A stretch of DNA of 64,000 nucleotides, taken from positions 583,898 through 647,897 of the forward strand of contig NZ_BSTJ01000001.1 in NCBI RefSeq assembly GCF_030269445.1, in the 5' to 3' direction. This document shows, piece after piece, positions 1 to 9,387 of this stretch. The DNA is from Actinoallomurus iriomotensis. GTDB lineage: Bacteria > Actinomycetota > Actinomycetes > Streptosporangiales > Streptosporangiaceae. The notes beneath the pieces are model-generated. The model ran no database searches. It was not told where the DNA came from and saw nothing but the letters and a program-made list of their open reading frames with translations. Made by a program: the position numbers and the translations under genes. Positions within the stretch are counted from its first letter, which is position 1. Each line of letters starts with the position of its first letter.

Positions 1-1146
1 GGTGGCAGGGGCCGATGGTGTGTACTGCGGGGCCGGCGAGGCCGGCGTGGTGGCGGTACCGGAGTCGCCCGGCTCGGAGTTCGGCCCCGTCGCGCCGCGC
101 TTGGAGTCCGGCCACAGCGACACCACGACCCCGAGGGCGATGACGACCGCGACGACCGCCACGGCCACCCCGACGTACAGGAGAGGGTTCGTCGGCCGGG
201 TGCCGACGGGACCGGTCGCCCGCAGCGTCGGCGGCAATGGCATCGCGAATGGACCCGGCGGCGGCGCGGGCGAGGACGCCGATGCCGGCGGGGGCGGTGG
301 AGGGGCGACCCGTGTCGGCAATGGTTCGGCGTCGCGGCCGAGTTCGGTGAGAAGCCGGTGGGCGTCGTCGGCGTTCAGCCGCCGCGCCGGGTCCTTGTCG
401 AGGAGCCCCGCGAGGACGGCCGTGAGCGGTCCGGCGTGGACGAACGGGTGCGGGTCCTCGGTGGCGATGGCGACGAAGATCCCGCCGGTGTTGGCCCCGC
501 CGAACGGCACCCGCCCTTCCACGGCCGCGTACAGGGTGGCTCCGAGCGACCACAGGTCGGTTTCGGGGGTGGCGTCCTGCCCTCGAACCTGTTCGGGGGC
601 CATGAACGCCGGTGTCCCGAGGATCGCTCCGGACCGGGTGAGGGTGCTGTCGCCTTCGAGGGCGGCGATGCCGAAGTCGGTGAGGACGACCCGCTCCCCC
701 TCCAGCAGGACGTTGGCGGGTTTGACGTCCCGGTGGACCACACCGGCGGCGTGCGCGGCTCGTAGTGCCGTCAGCATCTTCGTCCCCAGAGCGGCCACGG
801 CGCCGACGTCCAGCCGCTGGTGTTCGCGGAGGAGGTCCTGGAGGGATCCGCCTTCGACGTACTCCATGACGATCCACGGCCGGCCGCCGACGGTGAGCCG
901 GTCGTGGACGGTGACGATCCCGGGGTGTTTGAGCCGCGCGGCGGCCCGGGCCTCCCGTTCCAGGCGCGCGTAGAAGGTGGCCCGTTCGCCCTCGTCGACG
1001 CCGTCGGGGAGCCGCAGCTCCTTGATCGCGACGGTTCGGTCGAGGTCGGCGTCCCAGGCCCGCCACACGACGCCCATCCCGCCGCGGCCGATGACGTCGA
1101 GCAGCCGGTACCGCCCCGCCAGGAACTCGTCAGGGTCGGTGCGCAT
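1..1146 (-). CDS. PknB-like membrane serine/threonine protein kinase (partial)
   Basis: The reading frame starts at an ATG ending at 1146 and runs off the left edge, so the C-terminus is missing (382 codons seen). The N-terminal kinase domain spans about residues 13-270: a glycine loop GRGGMG, VAIK with the ATP lysine near residue 42, the catalytic HRDVKPAN loop, DFG in LTDFGIA, and APE in FMAPEQ. A proline-rich juxtamembrane linker follows. One hydrophobic segment near residues 322-343 (LLYVGVAVAVVAVVIALGVV) is followed by a Ser/Thr/Pro-rich stretch expected outside the cell. This is the usual actinobacterial Hanks-type sensor kinase layout, phosphorylating cytoplasmic proteins on Ser/Thr. 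No PASTA repeats are visible before the window ends. Confident for the family; the ligand and targets are unknown. Confidence 0.9.
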   Translation of the reverse strand, partial: MRTDPDEFLAGRYRLLDVIGRGGMGVVWRAWDADLDRTVAIKELRLPDGVDEGERATFYARLEREARAAARLKHPGIVTVHDRLTVGGRPWIVMEYVEGGSLQDLLREHQRLDVGAVAALGTKMLTALRAAHAAGVVHRDVKPANVLLEGERVVLTDFGIAALEGDSTLTRSGAILGTPAFMAPEQVRGQDATPETDLWSLGATLYAAVEGRVPFGGANTGGIFVAIATEDPHPFVHAGPLTAVLAGLLDKDPARRLNADDAHRLLTELGRDAEPLPTRVAPPPPPPASASSPAPPPGPFAMPLPPTLRATGPVGTRPTNPLLYVGVAVAVVAVVIALGVVVSLWPDSKRGATGPNSEPGDSGTATTPASPAPQYTPSAPAT

Positions 1147-1266
1147 GCGGGGATCGTACTGACCGGCCGACCTCAAAAGAACGTTTTCGTCTATAAAGTG
1201 GCGGGGACCACCGGCGTCAGCCGGGGCTCCTCACGCAGGTAGCTGAGCGACGAGATCGCCGAAAGA

Positions 1267-2508
1267 TCAAGTCGCCAGGTCCGACAGGGGCACGTCCGGG
1301 TCGGCGAGGCGGGCCTTGTCGACGGGCTCGCCGGAGCGGATGAGCGCCTGGATGTCGCCGGTGACGTCCCAGACGTTGACGTTCATCCCGCCGACGACGC
1401 GGCCGCCGGACAGCCAGAAGGCGATGAACTCCAGGTCGTCGGAGTCGCCCGAGACGTACGCGGACGGGTCCTTGCCGCGGTACACCACCTCGTCGTAGTC
1501 GCCGGCCCAGTCGCCCGAGGCCTCCATGCCGAGCTCGAACTGGTCGGTGTAGAAGTAGGGCACCTGGTCGAAGGCGACGTCGTGGCCGAGCATAGAGCGG
1601 GCCGCCGCGGGACCGCCGTTCAGGGCGTTCGCCCAGTGCTCGACGCGGATGCGGCGGCCGAGCAGCGGGTGCTGGGCGTTCGCGACGTCGCCGGCGGCGA
1701 AGATGTCCGGGTCCGAGGTGCGCAGCGCCGCGTCGACCAGCACGCCGTTGTCCACCTCCAGCCCCGCCTCCTCGGCGAGCGCGGTGTTCGGCACCGCGCC
1801 GATGCCGACGATCACGACGTCGGCGGGCAGCTCGACCCCGGAGTTGGTGAGGACCGACGTCTCGGTGATCTCCGCGACGCCGTCGCCGAGGGTGAACTCC
1901 ACCCCCTGCCGCCGGTGCACGGCGCCGAACACCTGGCCGAGCTCCGGGCCGAGCACGCGGTGCAGCGGCGTGGCCTCCGGCTCGACCACGTGGACGTCGT
2001 TGCCGTACCCGCGCGCGGCGGCCGCCGCCTCCAGGCCGATCCAGCCCGCGCCGACCACGACGACCCGCCGGTCACCGGAGATCAGCGCGGCCCGCAGCCG
2101 CTCGGAGTCGTCGGCGGAACGGATGTGGTGCACGTGGTCCTGCCGGGCGCCGGGCACGTCGAGCCGGCGCGGTGAGGCGCCGGTGGTGAGCAGCAGCCGG
2201 GTGTAGCCGATCCGCTCCCCGCCCGCGAGCCGTACCTCGTGGTTCGCCCGGTCGATGGCGGTCACCGCCTCACCGAGGCGCAGCTCGACGCGGTTGTCGC
2301 CGTACCAGGACTCCTCGTGCACGTACGCCTGGTCGAGGGGGTCGTTGCCGGTGAGGAAGCCCTTGGTGAGCGGAGGCCGCTCGTACGGCCGGCGCTTCTC
2401 TTCGCCGATCAGCACGATCCGTCCGGCGAATCCCTCCTCGCGCAGCTTCTCCGCCGCCTTCGCCCCGGCCAGACTCGCTCCGGCGATGACAAAGGTCTCC
2501 TCGGGCAT
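1267..2508 (-). CDS. NAD(P)/FAD-dependent ferredoxin reductase-like oxidoreductase
   Basis: A 413-residue flavoprotein that should pass electrons from NAD(P)H through FAD to a ferredoxin or similar acceptor, in the cytoplasm. The FAD Rossmann motif GASLAG is at residues 10-15, a second dinucleotide motif VVVVGAGWIGLEAA lies mid-protein, and the FAD-closing motif DIFAAGDVA follows. The C-terminal third fits the reductase C-terminal domain of rhodocoxin- or BphA4-type reductases. A strong GGAGG sits eight bases before the ATG ending at 2508, so this start is preferred over an in-frame ATG at 2523. No ferredoxin or P450 gene is adjacent, so the partner is unknown. Confidence 0.88.
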   Translation of the reverse strand: MPEETFVIAGASLAGAKAAEKLREEGFAGRIVLIGEEKRRPYERPPLTKGFLTGNDPLDQAYVHEESWYGDNRVELRLGEAVTAIDRANHEVRLAGGERIGYTRLLLTTGASPRRLDVPGARQDHVHHIRSADDSERLRAALISGDRRVVVVGAGWIGLEAAAAARGYGNDVHVVEPEATPLHRVLGPELGQVFGAVHRRQGVEFTLGDGVAEITETSVLTNSGVELPADVVIVGIGAVPNTALAEEAGLEVDNGVLVDAALRTSDPDIFAAGDVANAQHPLLGRRIRVEHWANALNGGPAAARSMLGHDVAFDQVPYFYTDQFELGMEASGDWAGDYDEVVYRGKDPSAYVSGDSDDLEFIAFWLSGGRVVGGMNVNVWDVTGDIQALIRSGEPVDKARLADPDVPLSDLAT

Positions 2509-2568
2509 GCGATGCACCTCCACGTCAGGTCACGGTGACTCCAAGTATCTCCGGCGTGGATCACCGGA

Positions 2569-3810
2569 TCAGTGGTTTCGGCCGAGGATCTCGTGGTGCC
2601 AGGCCGACGCGGCGGTGTCGGTGAGGGAGGCGACCTGGTCGACGATGGCGCGGAGCCGGCCGGCGTCGTCCGTGGCGGCCGCGTGGAAGTCGCGGAACAC
2701 CGGGGCCAGCCGGTGCGGGGCGTCCGCCGACAGCGCCTCGACCAGCTCGGCGATCATCTCGCGCTGACCCTCCTGGGTCCTCGCGTGGCTCTCGCGGCGC
2801 ATCACGTAGTGCGCCGCGACGCCCTTCAGCAGCGCGCATTCCAGGCGCTGCTCGCGCGGCACGATGAGGTCGGCCGCGTACCGGGTCAGCGGCCCCTCTC
2901 CGTACGCGGCGTGCGTGGCGTCCTCGGCCGCACGGCAGAAGCGGCCGATCAGTTCGCTCGTGAGGTTCTTCAGCGCGGCCAGCGTGCGCAGCGTGCCGTC
3001 GAAGCGCGGCGGCCAGTACGGCTCGGCCAGCAGCACGGCGAAGCGTTCCTCCAGCTCGTCCGGTGACGCGTCGCAGTACAGCGAGGCCGTCAGCGCGCAC
3101 ACCGCGCGGCGTTCGGCCGGGTCGGCCAGCGCGTCGAGGCGTACGTGGCCCGCGTGCAGGCCGTCCTCCAGGTCGTGCACGGAGTAGGCCACGTCGTCGG
3201 ACCAGTCCATGACCTGGGCCTCGAAGCAGAGCCGCTCCCCCGGCGCGTGGTCACGCACCCAGGCGAACACCGGCCGGTCGTCCTCGTACACCCCGTACTT
3301 GCGGTCGCCCTCCCGGCGCGTCCACGGGTACTTCATGGCGGCGTCCAGGGCGGCGCGGGTCAGGTTGAGGCCGGCGCTGCCGCCGTCGGCGGCGAACGAC
3401 TTGGCCTCCAGGCGGGTGAGCAGCCGCAGGCTCTGCGCGTTGCCCTCGAACCCGCCGCACGCCGCGGCGACCTGGTCCAGCACCGCCTCGCCGTTGTGCC
3501 CGAACGGCGGGTGCCCCAGGTCGTGGGACAGGCAGGCGACCTCGGTCAGGTCCGGGTCGCAGCCGAACGCCTTGCCCAGCTCGCGCCCGATCTGTGCGCA
3601 TTCGAGCGAATGGGTGAGACGGGTGCGCGGGCTGTAGTGGTCGGAGCGGTCGCTCGCGGCGAGCTCGACCACCTGCGTCTTGGCCGCGAGCCGGCGCAGC
3701 GCGGCGCTGTGCAGCACGCGGGCGCGGTCGCGTTCGAACGGGGTGCGCTCGCGCCGCTTCGGCGGCTCGTCCGCCCAGCGCTCCCGGTCGCGTTCCGTAT
3801 AACGACTCAT
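2569..3810 (-). CDS. dgt: dGTP triphosphohydrolase (dGTPase-like, HD domain)
   Basis: Hydrolyses dGTP (or dNTPs) to the nucleoside and triphosphate, helping control dNTP pools. The 413-residue protein shows the HD metal-binding set: H67 in RLTHSLE, H96-D97 in [14 protein letters not shown] and further histidines of the same motif, with a later aspartate in the [17 protein letters not shown] segment. The ATG ending at 3810 ([12 protein letters not shown]) is the usual start for this family. A longer open frame upstream is low-complexity and is not used. The gene is divergent from bioB. Actinobacterial members are the deoxyguanosinetriphosphate triphosphohydrolase-like type, so strict substrate preference is not assured. 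Confidence 0.92.
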   Translation of the reverse strand: MSRYTERDRERWADEPPKRRERTPFERDRARVLHSAALRRLAAKTQVVELAASDRSDHYSPRTRLTHSLECAQIGRELGKAFGCDPDLTEVACLSHDLGHPPFGHNGEAVLDQVAAACGGFEGNAQSLRLLTRLEAKSFAADGGSAGLNLTRAALDAAMKYPWTRREGDRKYGVYEDDRPVFAWVRDHAPGERLCFEAQVMDWSDDVAYSVHDLEDGLHAGHVRLDALADPAERRAVCALTASLYCDASPDELEERFAVLLAEPYWPPRFDGTLRTLAALKNLTSELIGRFCRAAEDATHAAYGEGPLTRYAADLIVPREQRLECALLKGVAAHYVMRRESHARTQEGQREMIAELVEALSADAPHRLAPVFRDFHAAATDDAGRLRAIVDQVASLTDTAASAWHHEILGRNH

Positions 3811-3953
3811 GAGAACCCCGAGCGTACGTGCACGGGCGGCCCGCTCAGCGGCGAAGCGGCCCGGGGCACGCCGGCCGGCGTTGTGGGCGGAGCACAAAGT
3901 CACCGACCGTGGTCTTGTGGCGCCCGAGCGTGGTGCCCACGGTGACGCTCCGC

Positions 3954-3967
3954 CTACATTGGCCGCG
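3954..3967 (+). promoter_or_regulatory. Candidate bioB promoter giving a leaderless mRNA
   Basis: TACATT, a good -10 hexamer, lies six bases upstream of the GTG start of bioB and no Shine-Dalgarno sequence is visible. Transcription starting about seven bases after the -10 would begin on the GTG itself, so the messenger is probably leaderless. No convincing -35 was found. No obvious BirA- or BioQ-type palindrome was seen. Confidence 0.4.
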
Positions 3968-5022
3968 TGATCATTGATTCGCTGGTGGAGCGGGCGATCC
4001 GCCGTGAGGCGCCCAGCCGCGCCGAGGCCCTCGCCGTCCTGTCCGATGAGCACGAACTCCTCGATGTGGTGGCGGCGGCCGGGCGGGTGCGGCGTCACTT
4101 CTTCGGTCATCGGGTCAAGCTCAACACGATCATCAACATGAAGAGCGGCCTGTGCCCGGAGGACTGCTCGTACTGCTCACAGCGGCTCGGCTCGGCCTCG
4201 GACATCCTGAAGTACTCCTGGATCGGCGCGGACGAGGTGGTCGAGGCCGCCGACCGCGCGGTACGGGCGGGGGCGAAGCGGGTGTGCCTCGTGGCGAGCG
4301 GGCGGGGGCCCGGCGACCGGGACATCGCCAGGGTGGTGGAGCGCGTCGAGGCGATCAGGGACCGGCGGCCGGAGGTCGAGATCTGCGTGTGCCTCGGGCT
4401 GTTGCGCGACGGCCAGGCGGCGCGCCTGCGCGAGGCGGGCGCGCACGCCTACAGCCACAACCTCAACACCAGCGAGGAGAACTACGGGCGGATCTGCACG
4501 ACGCACACGTTCACGGACCGGGTCGAGACCGTACGGCAGGCCATGGCCGAGGGACTGTCGCCGTGCTCGGGGGCGATCTTCGGAATGGGCGAGTCGGACG
4601 AGGACGTCGTCGACCTGGCCGTCCGCCTGCGCGAGCTGGACCCCGACTCGGTGCCGGTCAACTTCCTGATCCCGTTCGAGGGCACGCCGATGGGCGGGCG
4701 CTGGGAGCTCACTCCCGAACGGTGCCTGCGGATCCTGGCCCTGTTCCGGTTCTTCTTCCCCGACGTGGAGGTGCGCCTCGCCGGCGGCCGGGAGATCCAC
4801 CTGCGCGGCATGCAGTCGCTCGCGCTGCACCTGGCGAACGCCATCTTCCTCGGCGACTACCTGACCAGCGAGGGCCAGCCGGGCGAGGACGACCGGCAGC
4901 TGATCGTGGACGCCGGGTTCACCATCGAGGGCCTGGACGAGCAGACCCTGCCCGCCGCGCGGCACGACCTGGTCGCGCTGCGCCGACGCGGCGCCGGCAC
5001 CGACCTGCCCTCCAACGCCTGA
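3967..5022 (+). CDS. bioB: Biotin synthase
   Basis: Radical-SAM enzyme that inserts sulfur into dethiobiotin, the last step of biotin synthesis. The 351-residue protein carries the [4Fe-4S] cluster motif C63-PED-C67-SY-C70, and the family signatures [13 protein letters not shown] and [14 protein letters not shown]. Cysteines in CLVASGRGP and ICVCLG fit the [2Fe-2S] sulfur-donor site. Translation begins at GTG 3967 without an evident ribosome-binding site (see the promoter entry). It stands alone: bioA, bioD and bioF are not in the window, so they are elsewhere or the cell salvages dethiobiotin. A decayed GNAT remnant follows directly. Confidence 0.96.
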   Translation: MIIDSLVERAIRREAPSRAEALAVLSDEHELLDVVAAAGRVRRHFFGHRVKLNTIINMKSGLCPEDCSYCSQRLGSASDILKYSWIGADEVVEAADRAVRAGAKRVCLVASGRGPGDRDIARVVERVEAIRDRRPEVEICVCLGLLRDGQAARLREAGAHAYSHNLNTSEENYGRICTTHTFTDRVETVRQAMAEGLSPCSGAIFGMGESDEDVVDLAVRLRELDPDSVPVNFLIPFEGTPMGGRWELTPERCLRILALFRFFFPDVEVRLAGGREIHLRGMQSLALHLANAIFLGDYLTSEGQPGEDDRQLIVDAGFTIEGLDEQTLPAARHDLVALRRRGAGTDLPSNA

Positions 5023-5029
5023 CCGATGG

Positions 5030-5296
5030 CCGGGCCGACCGTGCTCGCGCGGCGACGGCCTGGGCGCCCGGCTGCTCGACTGGGCCCGTGAGCTGGTCGC
5101 GGGCCACGGACGCCGCTGGCTACGGCTGGACTGCGGCGCTGACAACACCGCCCTGCGGGCGTTCTACGAACGCCTCGGCTTCCGGCACCTGGACGACGTC
5201 GAGGTCACCGTGCCGGGCGCGGGTACGGCGTCCGGGCCGTGGCGCGCCAGCCTCTATCAGCGCCGCGCCGAGCCACCGGAGCGCCGGACCGTTTAA
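5030..5296 (+). pseudogene. GNAT acetyltransferase remnant (5' end missing)
   Basis: A frame with no usable ATG or GTG encodes a recognisable GNAT C-terminal half: the acetyl-CoA loop SRGDGLGARLL (R-G-x-G-x-G), then LRLDCGADNTALRAFYERLGF (the motif B region), ending in TAA at 5294-5296. The N-terminal strands and helices of the GNAT fold are absent because bioB ends immediately upstream. This looks like a gene truncated by deletion against bioB and is unlikely to be functional. Frame and motif identity are clear; the boundary on the left is approximate. Confidence 0.7.
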
Positions 5297-5339
5297 AGTC
5301 CTGCTGTCCCCGTCGGCGACTTCCCCCCGAGGCCAGCAC

Positions 5340-6812
5340 ATGATCACGACTTTCCGCGCGGCGGTGGCCGTCGTCCTTCTGGCGGGTTTCTACGTCCTCG
5401 TCACCGCGATCACGGCCGGCATCGCGGTCCTCGACTACTACGCCGTCCGGTACGGGCACGCGGGCGGTTTCAAGGTCGCGGCCTTCGCCACGATCGGCGG
5501 CCTGGCGATGCTGCGCGGCGTCTTCGTCGTCGGCCGCCGGCAGGACGCCGACCAGCCCGGCGTCGCGGTGAGCCCGCAGGACGAGCCCGAGTTGTGGCGC
5601 ACCGTCACCGAACTCGCCACGCGGGTCCGGACGCGGGTGCCGGACGAGATCCGTCTCGTCCCGGACGTCAACGCCGCCGTCAGCGAGGACGCCCGCCTGC
5701 TCGGGCTGATCCGCGGGCGGCGCCACATGTACGTCGGCGTCCCGTTGATGCTGACGCTCGGCGCCGACGAGCTGCGCGCGGTCCTCTGTCACGAGCTCGG
5801 CCACTACAGCGGCTCGCACACGCGCCTCGGCGGCATCACCTACCGGGGCCGTACGTCGCTGATCCGCACGATCCAGCGGCTCGATGGACACGCGATCATC
5901 CGGACGTTCTTCACCGTGTACGCGACGATCTACCTGCGGGTCTCCCAGGCGGTCTCCCGCCGGCAGGAGCTGGAGGCGGACGCCTCGGCCGTCACGGTCG
6001 CGGGCCGGCGGGCGATGGGCGACGCGTTGCGGAAGGTACGCGCGGCGGCGGCCGCCTGGGAGTTCTACGTCGGCAACCACCTGCGCATGATCGGTCCCGC
6101 GCAGGCGCGCCCGGCCGACCTGTTCGCGGGCTTCTACTCGCTGTTCCACGAGCCGAGCATGGGCGGTGAGCTGGCCAAGGTGGTGAACGCCCCGGAGGAG
6201 CGCTCGCCGTACGACTCGCATCCGAGCCTGGCCGAGCGTCTCGCCGCGATCGGCCGGCTGCCCGAGCCGTCCGTACGGCCCGACCCGCGGCCGGCGCTGG
6301 CGTTGCTCGCCGATCCGCAGCGGGCCGCGATGGCCACGCAGGCGTCGATGTTGACTCCGGAGGCGCTGCGGCTGCCGGTCCTCGAATGGCCGCAGATCGT
6401 GGAGCGCGGGCTGTGGAGCGCCTCCAACGCCGAGTCGCTGAAGGACGTGTTCGAGGCGGTCGGCGCGATGACGAACACCCCGCAGCCGACCGTGGACACG
6501 GTCCTGCGGGTGCTGGCGGGCGGCGGCGCCGGCGACCTGGGCGCGCGCCTGCGGAGGGCTGGCTGGCGGGGTGACGACACGGCCGAGCTGGTGTCGCGCG
6601 TGGTGGCCCGGGCCTTCGAGGGCCTGTTGATCCAGGCGGGCCGTGCCCGTTATGTCTTCTCCTGGTCCGACGTGGCGAAGCTCCGCGACTCGAATGGGAA
6701 CGAAATTGACCTTTCCGGCATCGTGCGGCCGGCGGTCGACGACCCCGGGCAGGTCAATGCCCTCCACGCCAGCCTGACCGGCCTCGGAATCACGGCCGAC
6801 GCCCACCCTTAG
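5340..6812 (+). CDS. M48 family membrane metallopeptidase
   Basis: A 490-residue zinc protease of the HtpX/Ste24 type, expected in the cytoplasmic membrane and acting in membrane protein quality control or proteolytic processing. Two N-terminal hydrophobic segments are seen (about residues 5-30 and 45-63). The zinc motif HELGH is at residues 151-155, and the third ligand glutamate is in RRQELEADA near residue 211. The C-terminal 200 residues are a soluble extension without recognised domains. ATG 5340 starts at the first hydrophobic segment; longer in-frame sequence upstream belongs to other genes. It is larger than HtpX (about 290 residues) because of the C-terminal extension. Confidence 0.88.
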   Translation: MITTFRAAVAVVLLAGFYVLVTAITAGIAVLDYYAVRYGHAGGFKVAAFATIGGLAMLRGVFVVGRRQDADQPGVAVSPQDEPELWRTVTELATRVRTRVPDEIRLVPDVNAAVSEDARLLGLIRGRRHMYVGVPLMLTLGADELRAVLCHELGHYSGSHTRLGGITYRGRTSLIRTIQRLDGHAIIRTFFTVYATIYLRVSQAVSRRQELEADASAVTVAGRRAMGDALRKVRAAAAAWEFYVGNHLRMIGPAQARPADLFAGFYSLFHEPSMGGELAKVVNAPEERSPYDSHPSLAERLAAIGRLPEPSVRPDPRPALALLADPQRAAMATQASMLTPEALRLPVLEWPQIVERGLWSASNAESLKDVFEAVGAMTNTPQPTVDTVLRVLAGGGAGDLGARLRRAGWRGDDTAELVSRVVARAFEGLLIQAGRARYVFSWSDVAKLRDSNGNEIDLSGIVRPAVDDPGQVNALHASLTGLGITADAHP

Positions 6813-6909
6813 TGCAAAATGCACGTCTTCTGGCGTATCGGCGCCTCTCCCCGCAGGTCTCTTGGTTGGATGTCCGCGAAAAAGCCGGATATGCGTACGG
6901 GAGCTTTGG

Positions 6910-7836
6910 GTGAAACGCGGAGCGATGCTGGTGCCGCTCGTACTGACGGCCGTACTGACGGCCTGCGGTTCGGGCTCGTCGGGCGGCGCCAAGAGCAGTG
7001 AGAACAGCGGCGGCGGGCCGCCCAAGGGCGGCTGGCCGCAGCCGGTGAACGGGCAGCTCACTCCGCAGATGTGCGGGCTGCTCACCGACGCGGACTACGC
7101 GAAGTACGGCCATGCGCGGCTGCCGGTCATCTCCCAGAAGCGCCTCGACAACGCGCCCAACGCCATCGACTGCCTCTACACGACCTCCGACGAACTGGAC
7201 ATCGGTCTCCAGCCGACCGCGGAGGCCGCCAAGACGCAGTTCGCCGCGGGCCTGAAGGACCACAAGGAGCGGCTCACCGAGGACCACCGTCCCACCGTCC
7301 TGGCCACGAACGTCGTCCAGGGCGCCGACGAGAGCTGGTTCGACTACTGGACGCTCGGCACGGCCAACTCACAGTTCAAGGAGTACGAGATCAGTGTGCG
7401 CCGAGGCTCACTGGTCGTCGGCATCGTCCTCAGCGGGCTCAAGGGCAAGAACGAGAAGGACCCGCGTACGGTGCTGACCGGCCTCGCCGGGCTGGTGCTC
7501 CAGCGGATCCCGAACGTCGGCCGGGCCGACACGGGAAAGACGCACAAGGCCGAGTTCGCGGTGGCCGGCGCGGGCCGGGCCAGGCAGATCGTCTTCAACG
7601 ACCCCACGTCCGGCGAGGTGACGACCCTGAAGAACGTCAAGCTGCCGTGGCACGTCGAGAAGCCGCTGATCAACTACGGCCAGGCTCAGATCATGCTCAA
7701 CCTCAACGCGGTGAGCGGCGCGCCCATGGCGGCCATCGGCTGCAACATCTCGGTCGACGGCAAGACGGTGGTCCAGGAGGATCCGAAGATCGGCGGGTTC
7801 GCCAACTGCTCGCAGCCGTTCACCCCGCCCAAGTGA
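6910..7836 (+). CDS. Secreted lipoprotein, DUF3558-like, first of a tandem pair
   Basis: A 308-residue exported lipoprotein. The GTG at 6910 has GGAG about six bases upstream and opens a short signal peptide ending in the lipobox LTAC, with lipidation at C19. The mature part starts with a Gly/Ser-rich spacer and GGWPQPVNGQLTPQMCGLL, then the family-like pattern of a cysteine pair around DADYAKYG and DCLYTT. The next gene encodes a close paralogue with the same order of motifs, pointing to tandem duplication. Function is unknown; resemblance to the actinobacterial DUF3558 lipoprotein pattern is by eye only. Confidence 0.75.
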   Translation: MKRGAMLVPLVLTAVLTACGSGSSGGAKSSENSGGGPPKGGWPQPVNGQLTPQMCGLLTDADYAKYGHARLPVISQKRLDNAPNAIDCLYTTSDELDIGLQPTAEAAKTQFAAGLKDHKERLTEDHRPTVLATNVVQGADESWFDYWTLGTANSQFKEYEISVRRGSLVVGIVLSGLKGKNEKDPRTVLTGLAGLVLQRIPNVGRADTGKTHKAEFAVAGAGRARQIVFNDPTSGEVTTLKNVKLPWHVEKPLINYGQAQIMLNLNAVSGAPMAAIGCNISVDGKTVVQEDPKIGGFANCSQPFTPPK

Positions 7837-7925
7837 GCAGAAAATAGTTCGCCTTCGCTGTGCACCGATCGACCGCCTCTCGCGTCCTTTGTAGGCGTTT
7901 GCCGAAACAAGAGGGGAACTTGTTG

Positions 7926-8867
7926 ATGAGGCGGGGTCTTCCGGCGGTGCTCACGCTGGTGTTCGTGCTGGCCGGATGCCGGCTGACGGGCGGCGCCGAC
8001 GAGGCCGGGCCGCCGGCGGGCGGCTGGCCGCAACCGGCCGGCAACCGGGTCACCACGCAGATGTGCGGGCTGCTGACCAAGGCGGACTACGCGAAGCTCG
8101 GTCACGTACGGCGGCCGAGCATGTCGAGCACGGTGAACGACCGCACCAACACGCTCGACTGCTCATACCAGTCCGTCGACGCGATGTCGCTCACCCTGAG
8201 GCCGACCGCCGAGGCGGCCCGGTCGTACTTCGCGGCCGACCTCGCGGACCACAAGCAACAGCTGGCCTCCGGCCACCGCGCCTCGGTGCTCGCCAAGGAC
8301 GTCGTGGCGCTGGCGGACGACAGCTGGTTCGACAACTGGACGGCGGGCACCGCCGAGCAGGGCGCCCACGAGATCCGCGTACGCCGCGGCGCGCTCGTGC
8401 TGAGCATCACCCTCAATGGGAAACGGGGCAAGAAGGAGGGCGACCCCCGCAGCGTCCTGACGAACCTCGCCGACCTCGTCCTGCGCCGTCTCCCCCACGC
8501 CGGCGCGAAGGACACCGGCACGAACCACAAGGTGCAGTACGAGGTGATCGGCCTGGGCCGGGCGACCTCGATCTGGTGGGAGGACTTCACCGGCGTGGAC
8601 AGCGGCGGCTCGGTGGAGAACACCCGCATGCCGTGGATCCGCACCGTGTCGATGGCGACGTCTCCGGGAACCACGCCGGACGAGGCCGTGGTGCATGTCC
8701 AGACGACCTCGACGACGACCAAGATCGGCTGCCTCATCCTCGTCGACGGCGAGCCGGTCGCCGCGGAACGTCCCCAGACGGGCGGCGCCGTGGAGTGCAG
8801 GGGCCAGATCCCCGTGGACGACTCCGGCTCGGGCGCCCAGCCCGCCGCGTACCGGCCCGCTGCCTGA
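7926..8867 (+). CDS. Secreted lipoprotein, paralogue of the preceding gene
   Basis: A 313-residue lipoprotein with signal peptide and lipobox VLAGC (lipidation at C18). GAGGGG lies nine bases before ATG 7926. The mature region repeats the motifs of its upstream neighbour (GGWPQPAGN, TTQMCGLLTKADYAKLGH, LDCSYQ, SWFDNWTAGTA, VLTNLADLVLRRLPH), so the two genes are duplicates that have diverged. It ends just before a strong hairpin terminator. No enzymatic motif is visible. The role is unknown and probably lies at the cell surface. Confidence 0.75.
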   Translation: MRRGLPAVLTLVFVLAGCRLTGGADEAGPPAGGWPQPAGNRVTTQMCGLLTKADYAKLGHVRRPSMSSTVNDRTNTLDCSYQSVDAMSLTLRPTAEAARSYFAADLADHKQQLASGHRASVLAKDVVALADDSWFDNWTAGTAEQGAHEIRVRRGALVLSITLNGKRGKKEGDPRSVLTNLADLVLRRLPHAGAKDTGTNHKVQYEVIGLGRATSIWWEDFTGVDSGGSVENTRMPWIRTVSMATSPGTTPDEAVVHVQTTSTTTKIGCLILVDGEPVAAERPQTGGAVECRGQIPVDDSGSGAQPAAYRPAA

Positions 8868-8880
8868 CCGTCGCCGCGCC

Positions 8881-8912
8881 GAGCCGTTCCGGGACGGGTC
8901 CCGGAACGGCTC
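8881..8912 (+). terminator. Hairpin terminator of the lipoprotein pair
   Basis: A perfect 15-bp inverted repeat (left arm gagccgttccgggac at 8881-8895, right arm 8898-8912) with a two-base centre lies 13 bases after the stop codon. There is no T-run, as is common for actinobacterial terminators. Confidence 0.75.
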
Positions 8913-8957
8913 GTCTACGGTGCCGACCGCTGGACCAGATGGCGGAGGGCGCGGCGC

Positions 8958-9347
8958 ATGACATTCACAGCGGTCATCGTGCGCCGACTGCACGACACGG
9001 GTCGAAGCGGCTACTTCTTCTACCTGAGCGCCCTTCCGTTCGACGTCATCGTGCTGATCGTCTTCTACTGCCTGCCCGGCGAGGCCGGCGACAACAGGTA
9101 CGGCCCGCCGCCGGCGCCGCTCACCGGATCGGCCGTCACGCGCGGCATGACCGCGCGGCAGGTCACTCGCCTGCTGGGACACCCTCATGAGAGGACGGCG
9201 GCGACAGCACCCCGCTACGCGCGGCGGGCGACGCACGGGCGCCTTCCGGAACGCGGTTACTGGCACTATCCAGGCCTGCCGGATGAGGACCGGGAGACGA
9301 TGCTCACCTTCGAGCGGGGACGCGTCATCGATATCACCGTCGCGTGA
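8958..9347 (+). CDS. Small membrane protein: partial DUF805 region fused to an OmlA/SmpA-like segment
   Basis: A 129-residue protein with a good GGAGGG eight bases before ATG 8958. The first 45 residues match the second half of DUF805 membrane proteins: VRRLHDTGRSGYFFYL, a hydrophobic run, then FYCLPGEAGDNRYGP. The DUF805 N-terminal helices are missing. The rest holds GMTARQVTRLLGHPHER, the pattern of the lipoprotein small-domain family SmpA/OmlA (BamE-like), and ends in a short beta-rich tail. One membrane span and a soluble C-terminal domain are predicted. It is either a true short fusion or a truncated gene that kept its own ribosome-binding site. Function unknown. Confidence 0.6.
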   Translation: MTFTAVIVRRLHDTGRSGYFFYLSALPFDVIVLIVFYCLPGEAGDNRYGPPPAPLTGSAVTRGMTARQVTRLLGHPHERTAATAPRYARRATHGRLPERGYWHYPGLPDEDRETMLTFERGRVIDITVA

Positions 9348-9387
9348 CCGGGACCGGTCCCCGGAGATCATGCCACTCTGTCGGCTC

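Noticed and set aside
4152-5339. An 886-codon frame extending the M48 gene far upstream
   Set aside because: The upstream part is Arg/Gly/Pro-rich and overlaps bioB; the membrane helices start at ATG 5340.
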